A stretch of 64,000 bases of DNA. It comes from Poecilobothrus nobilitatus. Lineage: Eukaryota; Arthropoda; Insecta; Diptera; Dolichopodidae. The stretch covers positions 38,399,398-38,463,397 of the forward strand of contig OX352773.1 of assembly GCA_947095535.1 (NCBI GenBank). Direction: 5' to 3'. Position numbers and translations under genes: made by a program. Shown here in pieces: positions 27,101 to 40,560 of this stretch. The notes beneath the pieces are model-generated. The model did no database searches, was not told the DNA's origin, and saw nothing but the letters and a program-made list of their open reading frames with translations. Position 1 is the stretch's first letter, and every line of letters starts with the position of its first letter.

Positions 27101-30100
27101 TTGCATAACAAAGATATGCTAAGAACTGATAATTGTTAGATATAGTATAAATTAAAAAAAAAAAAAAGAAAAAAGAACATTAGGTTTTTTTTTTTTATTT
27201 TATTTAATAATATATAATTTTTTTTTTTGTATTATTATAAATTAATATTAATAAATTTTATATTGTAGATTTTATTAACGAGAATTTTTAAAAGAACAGG
27301 ATTTTATAATTAAAAATTATTTTTATTTTCAGAAGAGAGTGAGTAATTAATTAAGTATTTGATATTTCTTTAATAAAATAAATTTTAAAGTCACGTTTAG
27401 CAAAAACCGCGTCGTACTTACCAGTTTTTACTAAAAATTATTGATTATTTTTACATTTTAACTTTTTGTTGCGTATTAAATTTTTAAAAGAAAAAAATAC
27501 TAATATTGAAGAAATAAAAAGGTTAACAAACTGGAAGAAAGTACATACTTCCATTCAGTCCTTTGCTTATTCAGATTTATTTACATCAAAAAATATATTT
27601 TTAAAAATTAAATTATTAAAAGTAGGTACCTATCATTATTTTTTTTTTTCTTTGTGGAAATAAAAACTAATTCTTTATAGAAAATAAAAAATGTTTATTA
27701 CTGAATTTTAATTATTTGATCTCTCAAAAAAATAACTACAATAAACTAAAATATCTGAATATTTTAATTTTATATGTTATTGTTGAGAATATTCAAAGCT
27801 ATAAAATTCTGTTCTAATAATTATTTTCACTAATAAAATAATTTATTAATTTTTAACTAAAAATTATACCTAATATTTTAATTTTTAAATGTTCAATGCT
27901 CAACAGATCTAATATTTGTCAATCTTAACTAATATTAAATTAATTTTATGTTTTGAATTTTCAATAAAATAAACTTATATTTAAATTGTATAACATAGAA
28001 TATGTACATAATTAAAAAAAAAAAAAAATTTGTTTTTTTTTTTTTTTGCACGATACGAATTTATTGAAAAGAAAAACAAAAACATCAATTAGGTTAGAAA
28101 ATATGTTTATTTTAGTTTGTTACTTTTTAATTTTTTTTTTTTCCTCGTAAGAAGGTTGTAGAAAAATTCGTAAGTTTTTATTCTTTTGAAATTTTAAAAA
28201 TATCCAAAATAAATTCATTATATAATACTTTCATCTTGCATTTTCATCATATATAATCAAATCATATTAATCATACCCTTAACGGGTTTTCGAATCTATA
28301 TCTTAATCTTTATCCGTCCGTTCCGTCCAATAATGTTTTTCTTTTTTGCTGTATAAATTCTTAAAAATTTTGATAATTAAAATTTTTGATACATATGTTA
28401 CCACTACTAATTGTAACTTAGTCATTGTGCCATAAATCAAAATTTCATGTAATTTTAATCTTATTTGAATCTACAATTTTTAATATAAATTGAAACTTAT
28501 TAAATTAAAAGCAGAAAAATGTTTACCCATTCTGTTCATTTTTGTCTACTTTTATAACTGAAATATTTTATATTTCAAGATACATATTGAATTTAATTTC
28601 ATTAGCACATTTAAATAAATCAAATTAACACATATTTTCGTTTTTGCTCAAACAGCTTTAATGAACAAACTATTATTTCTTATATGAATGTTTTGTTAAG
28701 ATATTTTTCTCTTTTTAATTTCCTTAGAATAAAAAGTTACGAATTTAAAATATATAATTAAAATATTTTAGAGTGCTTTTATATTTTAATTTGCGATCAA
28801 ATATTAAAATTTAATTATAAATTAATATAATATATTAACAAATTTTCTTAATTATATGTAATTATGTGTGTATTATTATAATTATTATATGTTAATATTA
28901 TAATAAGGCAAATTTGTCATTTAACATTTTCCAACACTAAATATTATAATAATATTTTTAATTTTTAATAAAAGTAATAAATATGAACTCATCATTTATA
29001 TACATACATATTATATTTATTTTTAATAAATATTTTTTTCTTTTTCATTAATTAAATTATTAAAATAACAGAAAAATTCATTTCACAATTCATTTAATTA
29101 CACATTTTAAAACTGACAAAAAAAAAAAAAAAATATTGTCAGATGTCGCTAGCTATAACTATCATAAATGTCAATTGTTGGTTTTTTTTATAAAATAAAA
29201 TATTTAAAAAAAATATTTAAAAAATTAAATGTGAAATAAAACATCGCACATTCTAGGATATTCTTGTATAATCTAATTTTTTAAAACTATTAGATATCTT
29301 AAGCTTAAAAAATTATTTTAATTATACTTTTTTTTTTTTTTTTTTAATTAAATTAGGAATATATACAATAAAACAATTCGTACTGGCTTCATATTTATTA
29401 ACTTTACAATTAAACATACATTTCAAATTTGAGAAATGATCGATTATATTAATTAATTAATTAAAAATATTTTTTATTAAATTCTTTTCAAAAGAAATTG
29501 TTTAAAAAAAAAATAAAATAAAAAAAAAAAAACAGATTATATAAAAATAAGAGAAAAGAAAAAAAAAAAAAATTAATATATTTAATTTTTAAAATATAAA
29601 ATCTATTTTTAATTTAATTGTTAGATTTTTTCTTTTAAATTTTCTTGTGAATAAACATTAAAAAAATAAAAAAAAAATTTAAACATATAAACATATATAC
29701 AAATATATATATTAAAGAAAAAATAATAATTATATTGTAATATATTAACAAGAAAACTAAAAAAAAAAAAAAAAACAAAAAGAATAAAAAAATTAATAGA
29801 AACTATTCTAAATAAAATAAATAAAAATAATAAAAGAATAAAAGAAAAATATTAAAAGTAAAAAATAAAATTGTTTGTTTTCAAAATATTTTGTTTTAAA
29901 ATTTTTTTAAAATACCTTTGTCCAAATAAATAACATGTAAAAAAGTTTCCAGGGAAATAAAAGGAAGGTATCTTAAATAAATGCAGTACAAATTTATTTC
30001 TCTAATTTAATAAAGTTAATTTAAATAATTTTCATAAACGTAGTTCTGAAAACGTAGTACTAAACGGAATATAAAAATATTAGAAATGTCAATAAACATT

Positions 30101-30830
30101 TTGCATTTGGTATACTATTAAAATTAGCATTTTTTTACATTTGTACTTTTGTGTTTATGAACTCAATTTTTTTTTACTTCATTTTTTTTGATTAAATATT
30201 TCATTAAAAAAATTAATTACGCATAGTTAAGTTTACGTATGATCATTTTTTAAAATTTCAAAAATATAACCTCTATTTAAGAACAATTTCATAAACATAT
30301 TATTGATATGAAAATCACGAATTCTAAAACCAAAATTCATTGTCAAAAATTTTCAAAGATCATTGCAATTATACATTTGATTTATAGATAGTTTTTAATT
30401 TAAAAAATAAAATATTCGTCTTATTTTTCTAAAACGATTATAATAACTGAAAATTTGTAATTGTTAAAATCAATGACGCTATATCAAATATAAACGATAT
30501 CACTACAAAATCGAAAAATCGTTCATCTTTTAGAAAAGTGCTATTTAAAAATTAAAAAGAAAAAAAAAAAATAATGTACTTAAATTTTAATGTGATTTAA
30601 AAATTTTAAAGTGACAGTGAAGTGAAAATGAAGAAATAATAAAACTGAACGTTCGTGTGTCATTTACGATAGTTTTATTGATTTTACAGTTTTTAATTAA
30701 CATAAGTTTATGAATAAACTTAATTTTCAATATGTATTGATTTTGAATTAAATTCTTCCAAATTTATTTGTTTATATTGCTTTTTTATGATAATTTTCAC
30801 TAATTTGCTGAAATACCGGTCTTATTTTAG
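24133..30830. other. long AT-rich noncoding stretch with many A/T runs
   Basis: Begins with the DESI2 3' UTR. The DNA is extremely AT-rich with dozens of A or T runs of 10-20 nt. No exon longer than a few codons is supported. If the exon at 30831-30930 is real, its upstream exons should be on the plus strand in this stretch, but I could not identify them. A patch at 28270-28335 (CCGTCCGTTCCGTCC) is GC-richer and may be a repeat remnant. Confidence 0.5.
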
Positions 30831-30930
30831 AAAAACAAATTTAATAAAATCAAAAGAATGGCTTCGAAATGAAAAAGCATTGATAGAAGAAATTGGAGAA
30901 CGAGCACCACCAAATACCCCAAAATTATAA
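30831..30930 (+). CDS. candidate terminal coding exon of an unidentified gene
   Basis: Seen: an acceptor-like ..GGTCTTATTTTAG at 30830 is followed by one nucleotide and 32 open codons, ending in TAA at 30928-30930. The peptide runs KTNLIKSKEWLRNEKALIEE and then IGERAPPNTPKL. It has a balanced, charged composition unlike the Phe/Lys/Asn chance frames of this region, and base composition returns to AT-rich immediately after the stop. I do not recognise the protein, and no upstream exon was found. It could be chance, but the splice signal, composition and stop position all agree. Confidence 0.45.
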
Positions 30931-31055
30931 TAATCGTTAGATATCATATGAATAATCGATAAGTGTTCGATATGATTGTATATTATGATAACTAAATGTA
31001 ATTAATGGTCATCATAACATATCATTTGAAAACGTCAAATTACTAATTACATTTA

Positions 31056-31185
31056 TGGGAGTCTACTGGGCGTGGAATTTGTTCTATACTTTAAAATTCT
31101 AAAATTTGCTATTATAGGAATCCACTGAGTGTAGAATTTTTTTCCCTTTAGAAAAAATTTTAAAATCTGTTAAGGCATATTTTTT
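31056..31185. repeat. two-copy tandem repeat of about 64 bp
   Basis: GGAGTCTACTGGGCGTGGAA at about 31058 recurs as GGAATCCACTGAGTGTAGAA at about 31120. Each is followed by a TTT-rich segment and then TTTAAAATTCT or TTTTAAAATCT. The copies are diverged. No coding sense was found. Confidence 0.5.
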
Positions 31186-31919
31186 GGGTTGAATTATTTG
31201 AACATTTTAGACTTTTAAAGTTAAACGTAATTTATAAATTTCCCAAGATCTGTTTAGCAATCTCGATAAAAAGCTAAATCAAAGATTAAACGATTTGTAT
31301 AAAAATTCATAAAAGTTCCATGATCGGATAAATAAAAAAACACAGCTATAGTTAGTTATATTAAATGACAAGCAAATGTACCAAATAATACGATATTACA
31401 TAATAGCTAATGACTATAATTATTGTAGTCATACCATTTTTTTCATTATTTTAAATGAGAATATTAGAAAAAAACATTCATATTAATACATTACAATTTT
31501 CAATATTAAAATATTATTTTTAATCCTAGCGGATTTTTTCATTACTTATACCAATAAGAAATACAATTTAAAACTATACGTTAATGTACTTTTCCACTTC
31601 TTTTTAATTTGTTTCTCAAGAATAAAAAAAAAAGAAACGTAAAAAAATGCAGAGTGTTTTTGTACTATAAATAGGTACATATATGCATGTATCTAAAATT
31701 ACACCTGAACTTATCAAATTTCATTAAAAAAAAGGGATCCCACCCAATTTTTAAGAATATTGTTTGTAAATCCGATTGTTACAAGTTTCTTATTTCTTAT
31801 AAAATACCATGAAAAAATGTTTTTTTTTTTTGTCTTACATAATATCAGATTTATATTGAAATAGTTTCGGAAACTGATTGAAAATAAAAAGATATAAATA
31901 ATGACGGAACGGATTTTAC

Positions 31920-31961
31920 CTGCGGCGGCACTGGTGATTTAATAATTTCATCAGAAATCAT
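31920..31961 (-). CDS. candidate 14-codon initial exon of an unidentified gene
   Basis: On the minus strand ATG opens MISDEIIKSPVPPQ and ends in CAG followed by GTAAAA, a usable donor, in phase 0. The stretch encoding SPVPPQ is clearly GC-richer than its surroundings. The downstream exons, at lower coordinates, were not found. The exon is short enough that chance cannot be excluded. Confidence 0.3.
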
Positions 31962-31985
31962 AATTTTTTTTTACAGAAATTGAAA

Positions 31986-34306
31986 GAAACTTTAATAGTG
32001 ACTAAAGATTTATAAAATTAAATCAATTTCAAAGAGTTTAAAATTGGTTTTAGTAAAAAGATACTCTCAAGAACAAAGTAAAAATTTTAAAAATTTAAAA
32101 TAAAATATGTTGTGATTGTGGAATTAATAGTTTTGAAAAGTAAAACAAAAATAATTTTAAAAGAAAAGAATTTACTCAAATTGTACTTGAAGTTGGTATA
32201 ATTCATCATATATTCATAAAAAAATTTGGATGATTAAACAAATAATCTGTTGCAAAAGAAGGTATCACTTTTATAAAGAAGAGGAGAGAAATGATTAGAA
32301 ATGAAAAGAAATTAAACCATTACAATTAAACAATTAAGTCTTGACATCGCAACAAAATGTTAATGGAACATTAAACATATAAAGAATACATCTAATACTA
32401 ATACAACTAATTATATTAATACATACATCAATATTATAATAAATTATAATTTTTGTTTATTGATGAAGAGTGAAGACTGACCTACTAATCAGACTGACTG
32501 TCTGATGAAGACACGTCAGTAATCACTATAGATTCTAGGTTTTTGAAGTACACTTTCAAAAACGTAGGAGAATCTTCGACCAGAACTAATGTTAAATTTA
32601 TCTATATACATATGTACATATGTCACGATGATATAGTTTAACTGAAGAGAGTTGATGAGTTCTCAGATGTCAGTCTAATAGTTCTTCTAAATCTTTGAAA
32701 AAGAAACTATCCAGATATTCCCGCTTTTTTCTAGGCAGCCTGGGGCAAATTATAATATGTGCGTATACTTATTAATGATTTAATAAATAAAAAACTAAAC
32801 TGTAATATCTACTGCGTATTCTCTAATCCTCTAATTGTGAGCAAATATTATGTCATATTAAAGTCTATAAGTATACCAGTTTAAAACCTTTTTTTAGTAA
32901 CGGTTAAAGATAAATAAATATGACATAAGCATTATGTTTAGATTCTTTTTTTTTTTAAAGATCAATAAAAAGTTAATTGTGTATATATATAAGAAAATTT
33001 GTTACAAAAATAAACAATATGTAATTTTAAATGATATTAAATAAAAATAGAAATCATCAATACATTTTTTTGTTTTTTTTATAGTTCAATAACTCTTTTT
33101 TGTATAAAATTGTGATATACTTTTGATATTTTATTAATAAAATTCCCACATTCTATTCTTAAAATGATTAAATAATTAAAAAAAAAAACAAAACTTTAAT
33201 TTCACAGCGCAATGAGACTCTTTTTTCATTTTAGTATGTACATATTCATTACAAACAAATATATGTATGTATGTACATTTTTTATAAACTCATGGTAATC
33301 ATTAATTATCCAATTGATTTTGTAGCCAAAATTCAATTGTTTTTATATGAAGACAAAGATAAAAAAAAAAAACTCCGATTATAAACTTTTTATAACTAAG
33401 AATTTTAATGACAATGATGATGATGATGACAATTATATATAATATATACCATTTTCTCTTTTTTTTTTTAATTTTTTAAACCCATAATTGTATTACATTG
33501 TATTATTAAGAAAATATTAGGCAAGAAATTTTGCACAATACTTAAAATTAAATCAATTTATTTATATCTAAGAAAAATTAAAGAAAAAAAAACAAAAAAA
33601 AATAACAAAAAAAATAATGAATGAGTCTTAAAAAAAAATAAGTACTAATTAAGAAAATTTCAATGAGCAAAATCCATAATTGTAAAAGAATTGATTATCC
33701 GCACAGTTTTGTATAATGATTTTTCAAAAAAAGTTAAGTTATTAAATGTTTATTTAAACACTGAAATGTTTGCTCCCTCATTATAGTTGTGAATTGCGAA
33801 GACACAACTATATAACAGTGAATTATACAATGTATATAATAAGGAAATTCGATTGATACAGAAACATAAATTTAACCCTTTGTATTCCACTGCCTGAAAG
33901 AGTAAAGTGGTAGCTGGCAGTTGACAGCTCTTTAAAAGTGATATTCTTATAACGGAAGATAACTTTATACTTTATAAAAAAAAATTAAAACTTTTCTAGC
34001 ATAATAACAGTTAACGCAATTGCAACGCAATGGTAATGATACTAATATTTAAAAGACGACGGATTACGTCTTAAGAACGAAATTAAGAAAATAAACAATG
34101 ATCATTTTTTTTTCGTACTTACACATGTATGTGATTCTTGATTTATTTTCATACTTGTGACATATGACATATAAGTACGAAAAAACAAAAAATATATTAT
34201 ATGCAAACATTTAAATTCCGTACTAATAATATATGATATGTATAAGTGCAGTGTTACATTGCTATATAAGATCAAAAGCTGTAAGAACGAAATATATATG
34301 TATATA
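31986..34306. other. AT-rich stretch with small inverted repeats
   Basis: No gene is supported. An imperfect hairpin with arms around GGTTTTTGAA and TTCAAAAACG lies at about 32532-32577. A (GAT)n run lies at about 33415-33429. Perfect 14-nt arms TTTTTTCGTACTTA and its complement flank about 45 nt at 34109-34183. Confidence 0.45.
33782..33812. repeat. 10-bp perfect stem hairpin
   Basis: TATAGTTGTG at 33782-33791 pairs perfectly with CACAACTATA at 33803-33812 around an 11-nt loop. The function is unknown. It could form a cruciform or an RNA hairpin. Confidence 0.5.
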
Positions 34307-34595
34307 CAGAGTGTTTTACGAGTTAAAGGGATTCTTTTAAAGGGTGATAGGGAAAATAAAAACGAGCAAAAAACTTAGTATTAAGCGACGTTTATTCCTA
34401 ACAGTTTCCGAGATAACGGGACTTATAGATTTCTCTTCTTTAAAATTCTTTAATTTAGTTTTTGGCTTATAATTTAGGAAAAAATCGATTGACTTTTTAA
34501 TAAAGGAATATACGTCACTTAATGCTAAGTTTTTGCTTGTTTTTATCTCCCCTATCACTCCTTACAAGTATGCCGTTTTCTCGTGAAACACCCTG
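34307..34595. mobile_element. MITE with long terminal inverted repeats and TA flanks
   Basis: The ends CAGAGTGTTTTACGAG and, in reverse complement, CAGGGTGTTTCACGAG begin inverted repeats of about 95 bp. Both arms run through matching blocks GGGTGATAGGG/GGAGTGATAGGGG, AATAAAAACGAGCAAAAA, ACTTAGTATTAAGCGACGT and TATTCCT. TA dinucleotides flank both ends, as expected for Tc1/mariner-type target duplication. There is no transposase, and the internal part is about 100 bp. Palindromic A/T sequence would not produce this GC-containing match, so the structure is well supported. Confidence 0.8.
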
Positions 34596-37500
34596 TATAT
34601 ATATTTTGGAAAAGTGAATAACGCTGATTACTATAAAATTGCCCCTAATTCAAAATCCTACATAATATACTCATTTATGATTTACACTTATTTTGTAACC
34701 ATTTTTCCCTTTTACAAAAATAATATTTTTTTACCTTTTTATTGTTTTGTGCTGTATTTTCGGGAAAAAGGAATATATTTAAATTTAACAACATTTTATT
34801 TCTACAAGAAAATTGTAATAAACTGACGTAATGGATCTTATTTCCAATTCGAATTCCTATTGGTGTTTACTCTTAAAATATTTAAAAAAATTAATCAAGA
34901 GGAATTTTATATATGTATATAGTTAGTTGCAAAATCAGAATTACATTTTTTCAGAAAATGTACATACATATACTTAATATATATGTATTGTTCTTTTCTT
35001 TAATTTCCTTGGCGAACTTGTCGAACTTTTTAATGTTCGAACTTGTTTATGACATTTTGACTTATGAAATACCGCCGGGCGCCGATAGACAATAGGTTTA
35101 TTTAATAAACTAATTTGAGCACCTGTAAATTTAAGCCGATATATAATAAAATAAAAAATAAAACATGTCAAAGGGTTAAAAATTATATACAAAAAAAAAA
35201 AAAATTATGTTGCTGAACTGGTTAATGTCCATCATTTTCATTTTACACACAGTATTCAATTTATATCCTATAGGTATATGTATGTTTAATGATGTATATG
35301 TATATTTAATACTGTAGCGTGTCTTAATTATATGATGCAAGAACATAATATTTAATTGAGCAGAAAATAGCAAACAATATACTTATATATACATATATAG
35401 AACATATTATTAGTTATTTTATTACTTATTTATTATACTATCTACTATTTGTTTTTTTTTATATTTCTTATTAAAATTACTAAGAACTAAAGATTACTTG
35501 GTATCTGTATCATCTTCAACGAAAAAGCATAAAATTAATTATTTAATTAGTTGGCCTTCCACTTAAAGGTTTTGGTTCGGCTTAAAGTTTGTAAAGAAAA
35601 ATTTAAAAAAATATTTTTACCGTAAGCATAATTGCCTAATTTTATTAAAAATTTAACACGTGAAAATTCAATGATAATTTTTGACATTTGAATGAAGAAT
35701 AATTTGAGTAAAGTTATTAAAAATTTAAATTTTTTAAAGAACAGAACAGAATTTTACAAAATATATTATACAAATTAAATTAAGCCATTTTAAGATTAAA
35801 AAAAATTTACATATACATATCAATATGGCCGCTTGAGTTTGAGGCAATATAAGGTTATCTAAAATAATTTTTTATAATTCAAAATAATATTAAATACGAA
35901 AAGCCTTCGAAAGCTGAAATTATTGTTAAAAGTTGTAACAATTACTGTTGTAAGAATTATTGTTGTATGAAGAACAAAAGAAAAATTGAAGCCGTAATAA
36001 TCACTTTTAGATTTATATTATATTACTTTTGTAATTGTCAGATACATATCTGATTAACGACGTCTTGGTCTAACTTTTCATATTTTGCGTGAACTTTTTA
36101 AGCCTTTCTTGAAAACTTAAAGTGCTTAAAGTGAATTAAAACCTGATTATATTTTACAACATAAATATTATAATAACGTATTTCAGATGAATGGAGGAAC
36201 AAATAAATAAAATAATAAACGTACAAAAGTAATAAAATTATTATAGACCGTTTTTGCATTATAAGTTCTTATATACGATAGAATACGAGTTCAATTACTA
36301 TAATAATGTATTTCTTGTGATTATTTTAGATGTTTTATCTATTATATCGCAAATCGCAATATATATTTTCGTAACGATACCGTTACTTACAGAGAAATCA
36401 TGTGTAAGTATATACATTCACATTATACATAGGTTATATGACATTTGTATATAGTGATATAAATTTTGAGTTATTCAATGACTATATAATATATACATAC
36501 ATATGTAATCTCTGATATTAGGCTTACTTTATTTTCATCTAAAAATTCACTATCGCGATCTTTTAAATATCTGATGTATTTTTATTTAATATTGACTGAT
36601 TCATTTTATTTAAAAAAATATTTTGAAATTATTGGAATTCTTACAGAGAGATTTTTGTTTTCTTCAGTTCATATTATATAAAATCTTTTACTTTCATTTT
36701 CAATCATTTCTATCAGATCAAAAATTTGTGATTAAATTATATTTAATTGTCCTTTTTTTTTATTATGGAATAATTTTGTATTTTCACATGTTTTTGTAAT
36801 GGATTTTATTAAATATCTCATTTTTATACGGATTTTCTGAATTTTGCATCTATAAATTTGTTTAAAATCCTTTAGATTTAAATTCTTAAAATGCCTAAAT
36901 TTAAAGTCTTATTTAATGATAATATTAATTGATGACTGGAAGATTCATTAAAAAATGCCTATAGATAAAACTATAACGAAATGTAAGGTGTTATTAAGCA
37001 ATCAGCTAAATTTGGTTATCTTAGTTTTAGAAAGGGAAGTTCATCTGATTTCCTTGTCTTAAAATTTTTTTAGTTATAAAAAATAGTTGAAATTTATTGC
37101 TTTCGTATATAGAAAATTCTATAGTCGTCAAGAAGTAATAATCCGCTTATTATAAAAAATTATTTATTAATCTTAAGATAAATTTGCCCAAATATTTTAG
37201 CATCTTTGAAGCGCGACAATAAAATCTATATTGTAAAGCAAATTAACTTATCACTGAGCCAGAGCCTATAATTATCTCAATGGTTTTTGTTGTGGTTCAG
37301 ATTCTTTGAATATATTTTATAAATAACATCATATAAATTAGCATATGGCGATTCGTTTGTGATACCGAATATCGTGAAATTATCTTTCATTCCATGTGTT
37401 CACTAATATTCATGGTGATTACATTTTCAATTTATATATAATGTTCAAGAAGAATGAAAGCGTTAAAGTCTCATAAATTAATAGAGGAATCGAGCTTGTA

Positions 37501-38474
37501 TCGAAGTTCCTCTTAATCGTTTTCCACCTACTTTTCCAAAAATATATATATATGTAAAGAAAATGAGATATCTGTTTTTGAAAGACGAAATAAAAAAAAA
37601 CTACTACATATATCTCATTCAAAAGTCTTCAATAAAAAATACGGGAAGTGTGAAAATTAAATTTAAGTCTGAAATTTTGCTTGAAATCTGAAATTTCGGA
37701 CTCTTTGAATATAATATAAAAAAAAATATGTACTTTTAATTTATTATTAATCCCATATTACATTAATAAATTATGAAGGTAATTATTATTGTAAATGAAA
37801 TGTGTATAATATGTAGAATGATGAATGATCTACAAAGTATTCAATTTTCATAAGAAAAATATACGAAAATAAAAAAATGATGAATGAATCAAATATAGAT
37901 TGTTTTCATTTAATATATTGATGGCAGTTTCAATACAAAACTTAAATACAAATAAAATAATTTTTTAATTGAGGATTAACTTAGAGACCCTTCAGTTTTA
38001 TTATTTTTTAATTTTATTAAATCAATCGGTAGGTCACCTTTTATGCATTATATGTAATATATATATTATATTTATACGAGTACATGCTATAAATTTTGTA
38101 CATACTTTTGATAAAAAAAGATACACTATTAACGCTGGTATAAAAATTAAAATTGAGACTATCATCTGAGGGGGAAAAACATTCATATTTAGATAGTTAT
38201 TTATAGTTGCAGTGAAATTTTCTATAGTTTGTATATTCATACATATGTATATATAATTTGTGTATATATAATTGATAGTCATCTAATGATGATAGGGGCT
38301 GCTAATCATTGTATTTTTTTTTTACTAAAATATTGTTATTTTATTAATACTGTCTTTAGAAAAAGAAAAGAAAAATAAAACTTTTTATAAAAAAAAGAGA
38401 TTTGTTTTTTTTTTTGGTGATAAATGCTAATAAACTTGACACAGATTTTAAAAATTTGAATCCCATAGTATATA
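34596..38474. other. AT-rich stretch without a supported gene
   Basis: Many TATACATATG-type microsatellite scraps are present. A 38-nt minus-strand frame at 35580-35543 (EPKPLSGRPTN then stop, after an acceptor-like TTTAAG) looks exon-like but is too short to call. An isolated GC patch (CGCCGGGCGCCGATAGAC) lies at about 35071-35090. Confidence 0.4.
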
Positions 38475-39060
38475 CAGGATGTTTTACGATAAGTTTTACT
38501 TGAAGTAGGAGTTAATATAGGAGATGTCAAAACAATAAAATAATTATTTGGAAGATTATCGGCTGTCACCTACAATTTCCAACTATTTTCGAGGTAACGG
38601 TTCTCAATTTTTCTCGTATATGAGTTAAGATTATCTTTTTCTCTTTGCAATTCGATTAGAATTTACGTAATTGTTAACAAATTTAAGAAGTATAGGAAGT
38701 AGGTATAAAAATTTTTAAGTATTTCTAAGATAAAATATATAAGTATATTAAATAAAGGTCAAGTTATAATGACGCGTTCTACGATTGTTTGATTGTTACG
38801 CGTGCGACACTACATGAAGTTTTCTACAAGTTATAATCACGCGACACAACATGCTTGACATTTAATAAAAACATAAACAATTCGTACACTGAAAGTTTTG
38901 AATTTTCTAAAATTTTGTTCCATTTTTTTTCGAACTGTTATAAACTGTTATTTTGAAATTCTTATCGAATCATCGTTATCTTGAAAATCGTTAGGAATTG
39001 ACACCCTCTGCTCTGTACCGAATTTATTGTGGGACTCTCTGTATATTGTGGGACTCTCTG
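38475..39060. repeat. candidate degenerate transposon-like segment ending in a 19-bp tandem repeat
   Basis: The left end CAGGATGTTTTACGATAAG resembles the terminus of the MITE at 34307 and is preceded by TATA. The right end is two exact 19-bp copies beginning ATTGTGGGACTCTCTGTAT at 39026-39044 and 39045-39063, of which the reverse complement starts CAGAGAGTCCC after TATA. Terminal similarity between the two ends is weak, so the limits are tentative. The tandem copy is certain. Confidence 0.45.
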
Positions 39061-39395
39061 TATATATTGAATTTAATACATAATATATGATTGCTGGCAC
39101 TGTTGAGAATATTCATTTTTTATGTGGTAATACTAATAAAACACAATACTTTTGTATGTGTTCATGAAATTATTGCAAAACCAGATAAGTTTTAAATTTA
39201 TTAAGGATTAAAAATAAAAAAATTTTATATTAATAGGTATGTTTTAATGAAGCAGAGAATAAATTATTACTTTATATATTATTTCTTTGTTGGTCAGTTT
39301 TATAGTCATCTCAAAAATTTTTCAATTTTAATATTTAAAAAACAATTATTAAATATTTTCTTCCACGATCCACTAAATTAGGGTTAAAATGTATA

Positions 39396-39426
39396 AAGTA
39401 AGTAAGTAAAATAAGTAAGTAAGTAA
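39396..39426. repeat. GTAA tetranucleotide microsatellite
   Basis: Interrupted (GTAA)n tract of about seven units, in otherwise unremarkable AT-rich DNA. Confidence 0.8.
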
Positions 39427-40404
39427 CATGTATTAGTGGTACATATTTCCTATATGCATTTAAAGTTATTAGAAGATTATAGTATCACTATTAAAACACA
39501 TTTAAAATATAAATATATGTATATCTATTAAATGTGGGAGTATTCTTAAATTTAATTCAATTCAATGACCAGAACCAAAAAAAATATGTTTTTATTTTCA
39601 TATACATATGTATATTGAATATCATTTTGTCAAACTTTTATTAAACTTTAACATTTTTATATGATCAATATATCGATTGTCTCACATTTTAATTAAATTA
39701 AAAAAATTGACAAGCAATTAATTGATTTATTGATTGTACCTAAATGACATTTTAAAAACATGAACATATACATAATTATATTATGTAGTTTATTTTAAAA
39801 TTACAAAAATTGACACTGTATTAAGATGAGAATCGTTTTGTTTTAAATAGCATAAGGTCAATAATATTAAATTAATTTAATATAACATATATAGCTAATA
39901 TAATATAATCGAGAATTGAATTTAATATTTTTTTTATTTAACTTAATTATCAGAAAAATATTATTTTAGGGTGATATATTAAAAAAAAAAAAAAAAATAA
40001 TAAAAAATTCCTAGTTATTCCACTTTCAATATGTGCAATTATTATCATGCATTTTGTATAGTTCCAATTTTCTAAAACGTATATAATGGGTTAAGTTTTT
40101 TCAAGTGTTGCAAGACATTTTTTTTTTTTTTTTTTTTATAAAAACTAAGGGTTTATATCAAATCTAATCTATTGTTTGTATATTATATAATTAAATGTTT
40201 ATTTTAAAAATTATTTTCAAATAAAACAAAAAAAAAAAAAAATTTAATTGAAATATTATGAGGGATACTGAAAAACAGAAAAAAGTCGAAGGTCAGTTTA
40301 AATTTAAATATTAAAAGGATTTTATATAGAAATAAATATTAAATATAAAAATTATAAATTTATCTCAATAGTTTAATTTAATAAACAAGTTTCTTATAAA
40401 AAAC
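39427..40404. other. AT-rich stretch, nothing recognised
   Basis: Poly-A/T runs only. No exon, repeat pair or hairpin stood out. Confidence 0.5.
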
Positions 40405-40560
40405 TTAAGGCATCCACTAAATCATTTATTATTAATATTTTATACATTAGACGAAGCCGTTTCACTAAGCCGTTGATTAGTCGGCTGTATAGCTATAGAT
40501 ATTGTACAATACCATGCCATCTATTATCTTATACAAAAATTTTTTTTATTTTTTATTTTG
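40405..40560 (+). repeat. dispersed repeat, copy A
   Basis: Shares in the same order with 44641-44845: CATCCACTAAA, GTTTCACTAAGCCGTTGATTA, GTCGGCTGTATAG and CCATCTATTATCTTATACAA. The sequence between blocks differs in length. Probably two old copies of one short interspersed element. No coding capacity or clear termini were seen. Confidence 0.6.

Noticed and set aside
27333..27338. 6-nt microexon between TTTTATTTTCAG and GTGAGT
   Set aside because: Both signals are common by chance in AT-rich DNA, and no neighbouring exons fit.
27466..27663. 65-codon plus-strand frame
   Set aside because: Lys/Phe/Ile-rich with an ending typical of chance translation. No start context or splice signals.
33413..33429. 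Clustered repeats considered as a CRISPR array
   Set aside because: Only simple (GAT)n. No spaced direct repeats of CRISPR type anywhere, and the DNA is eukaryotic.
35543..35580. Short terminal exon reading EPKPLSGRPTN then stop (minus strand)
   Set aside because: Composition is attractive, but 38 nt with a weak acceptor and no partner exon is too little to call.
36393..36403. 11-nt microexon between TTACTTACAG and GTAAGT
   Set aside because: Same reason. No flanking coding exons on this strand.
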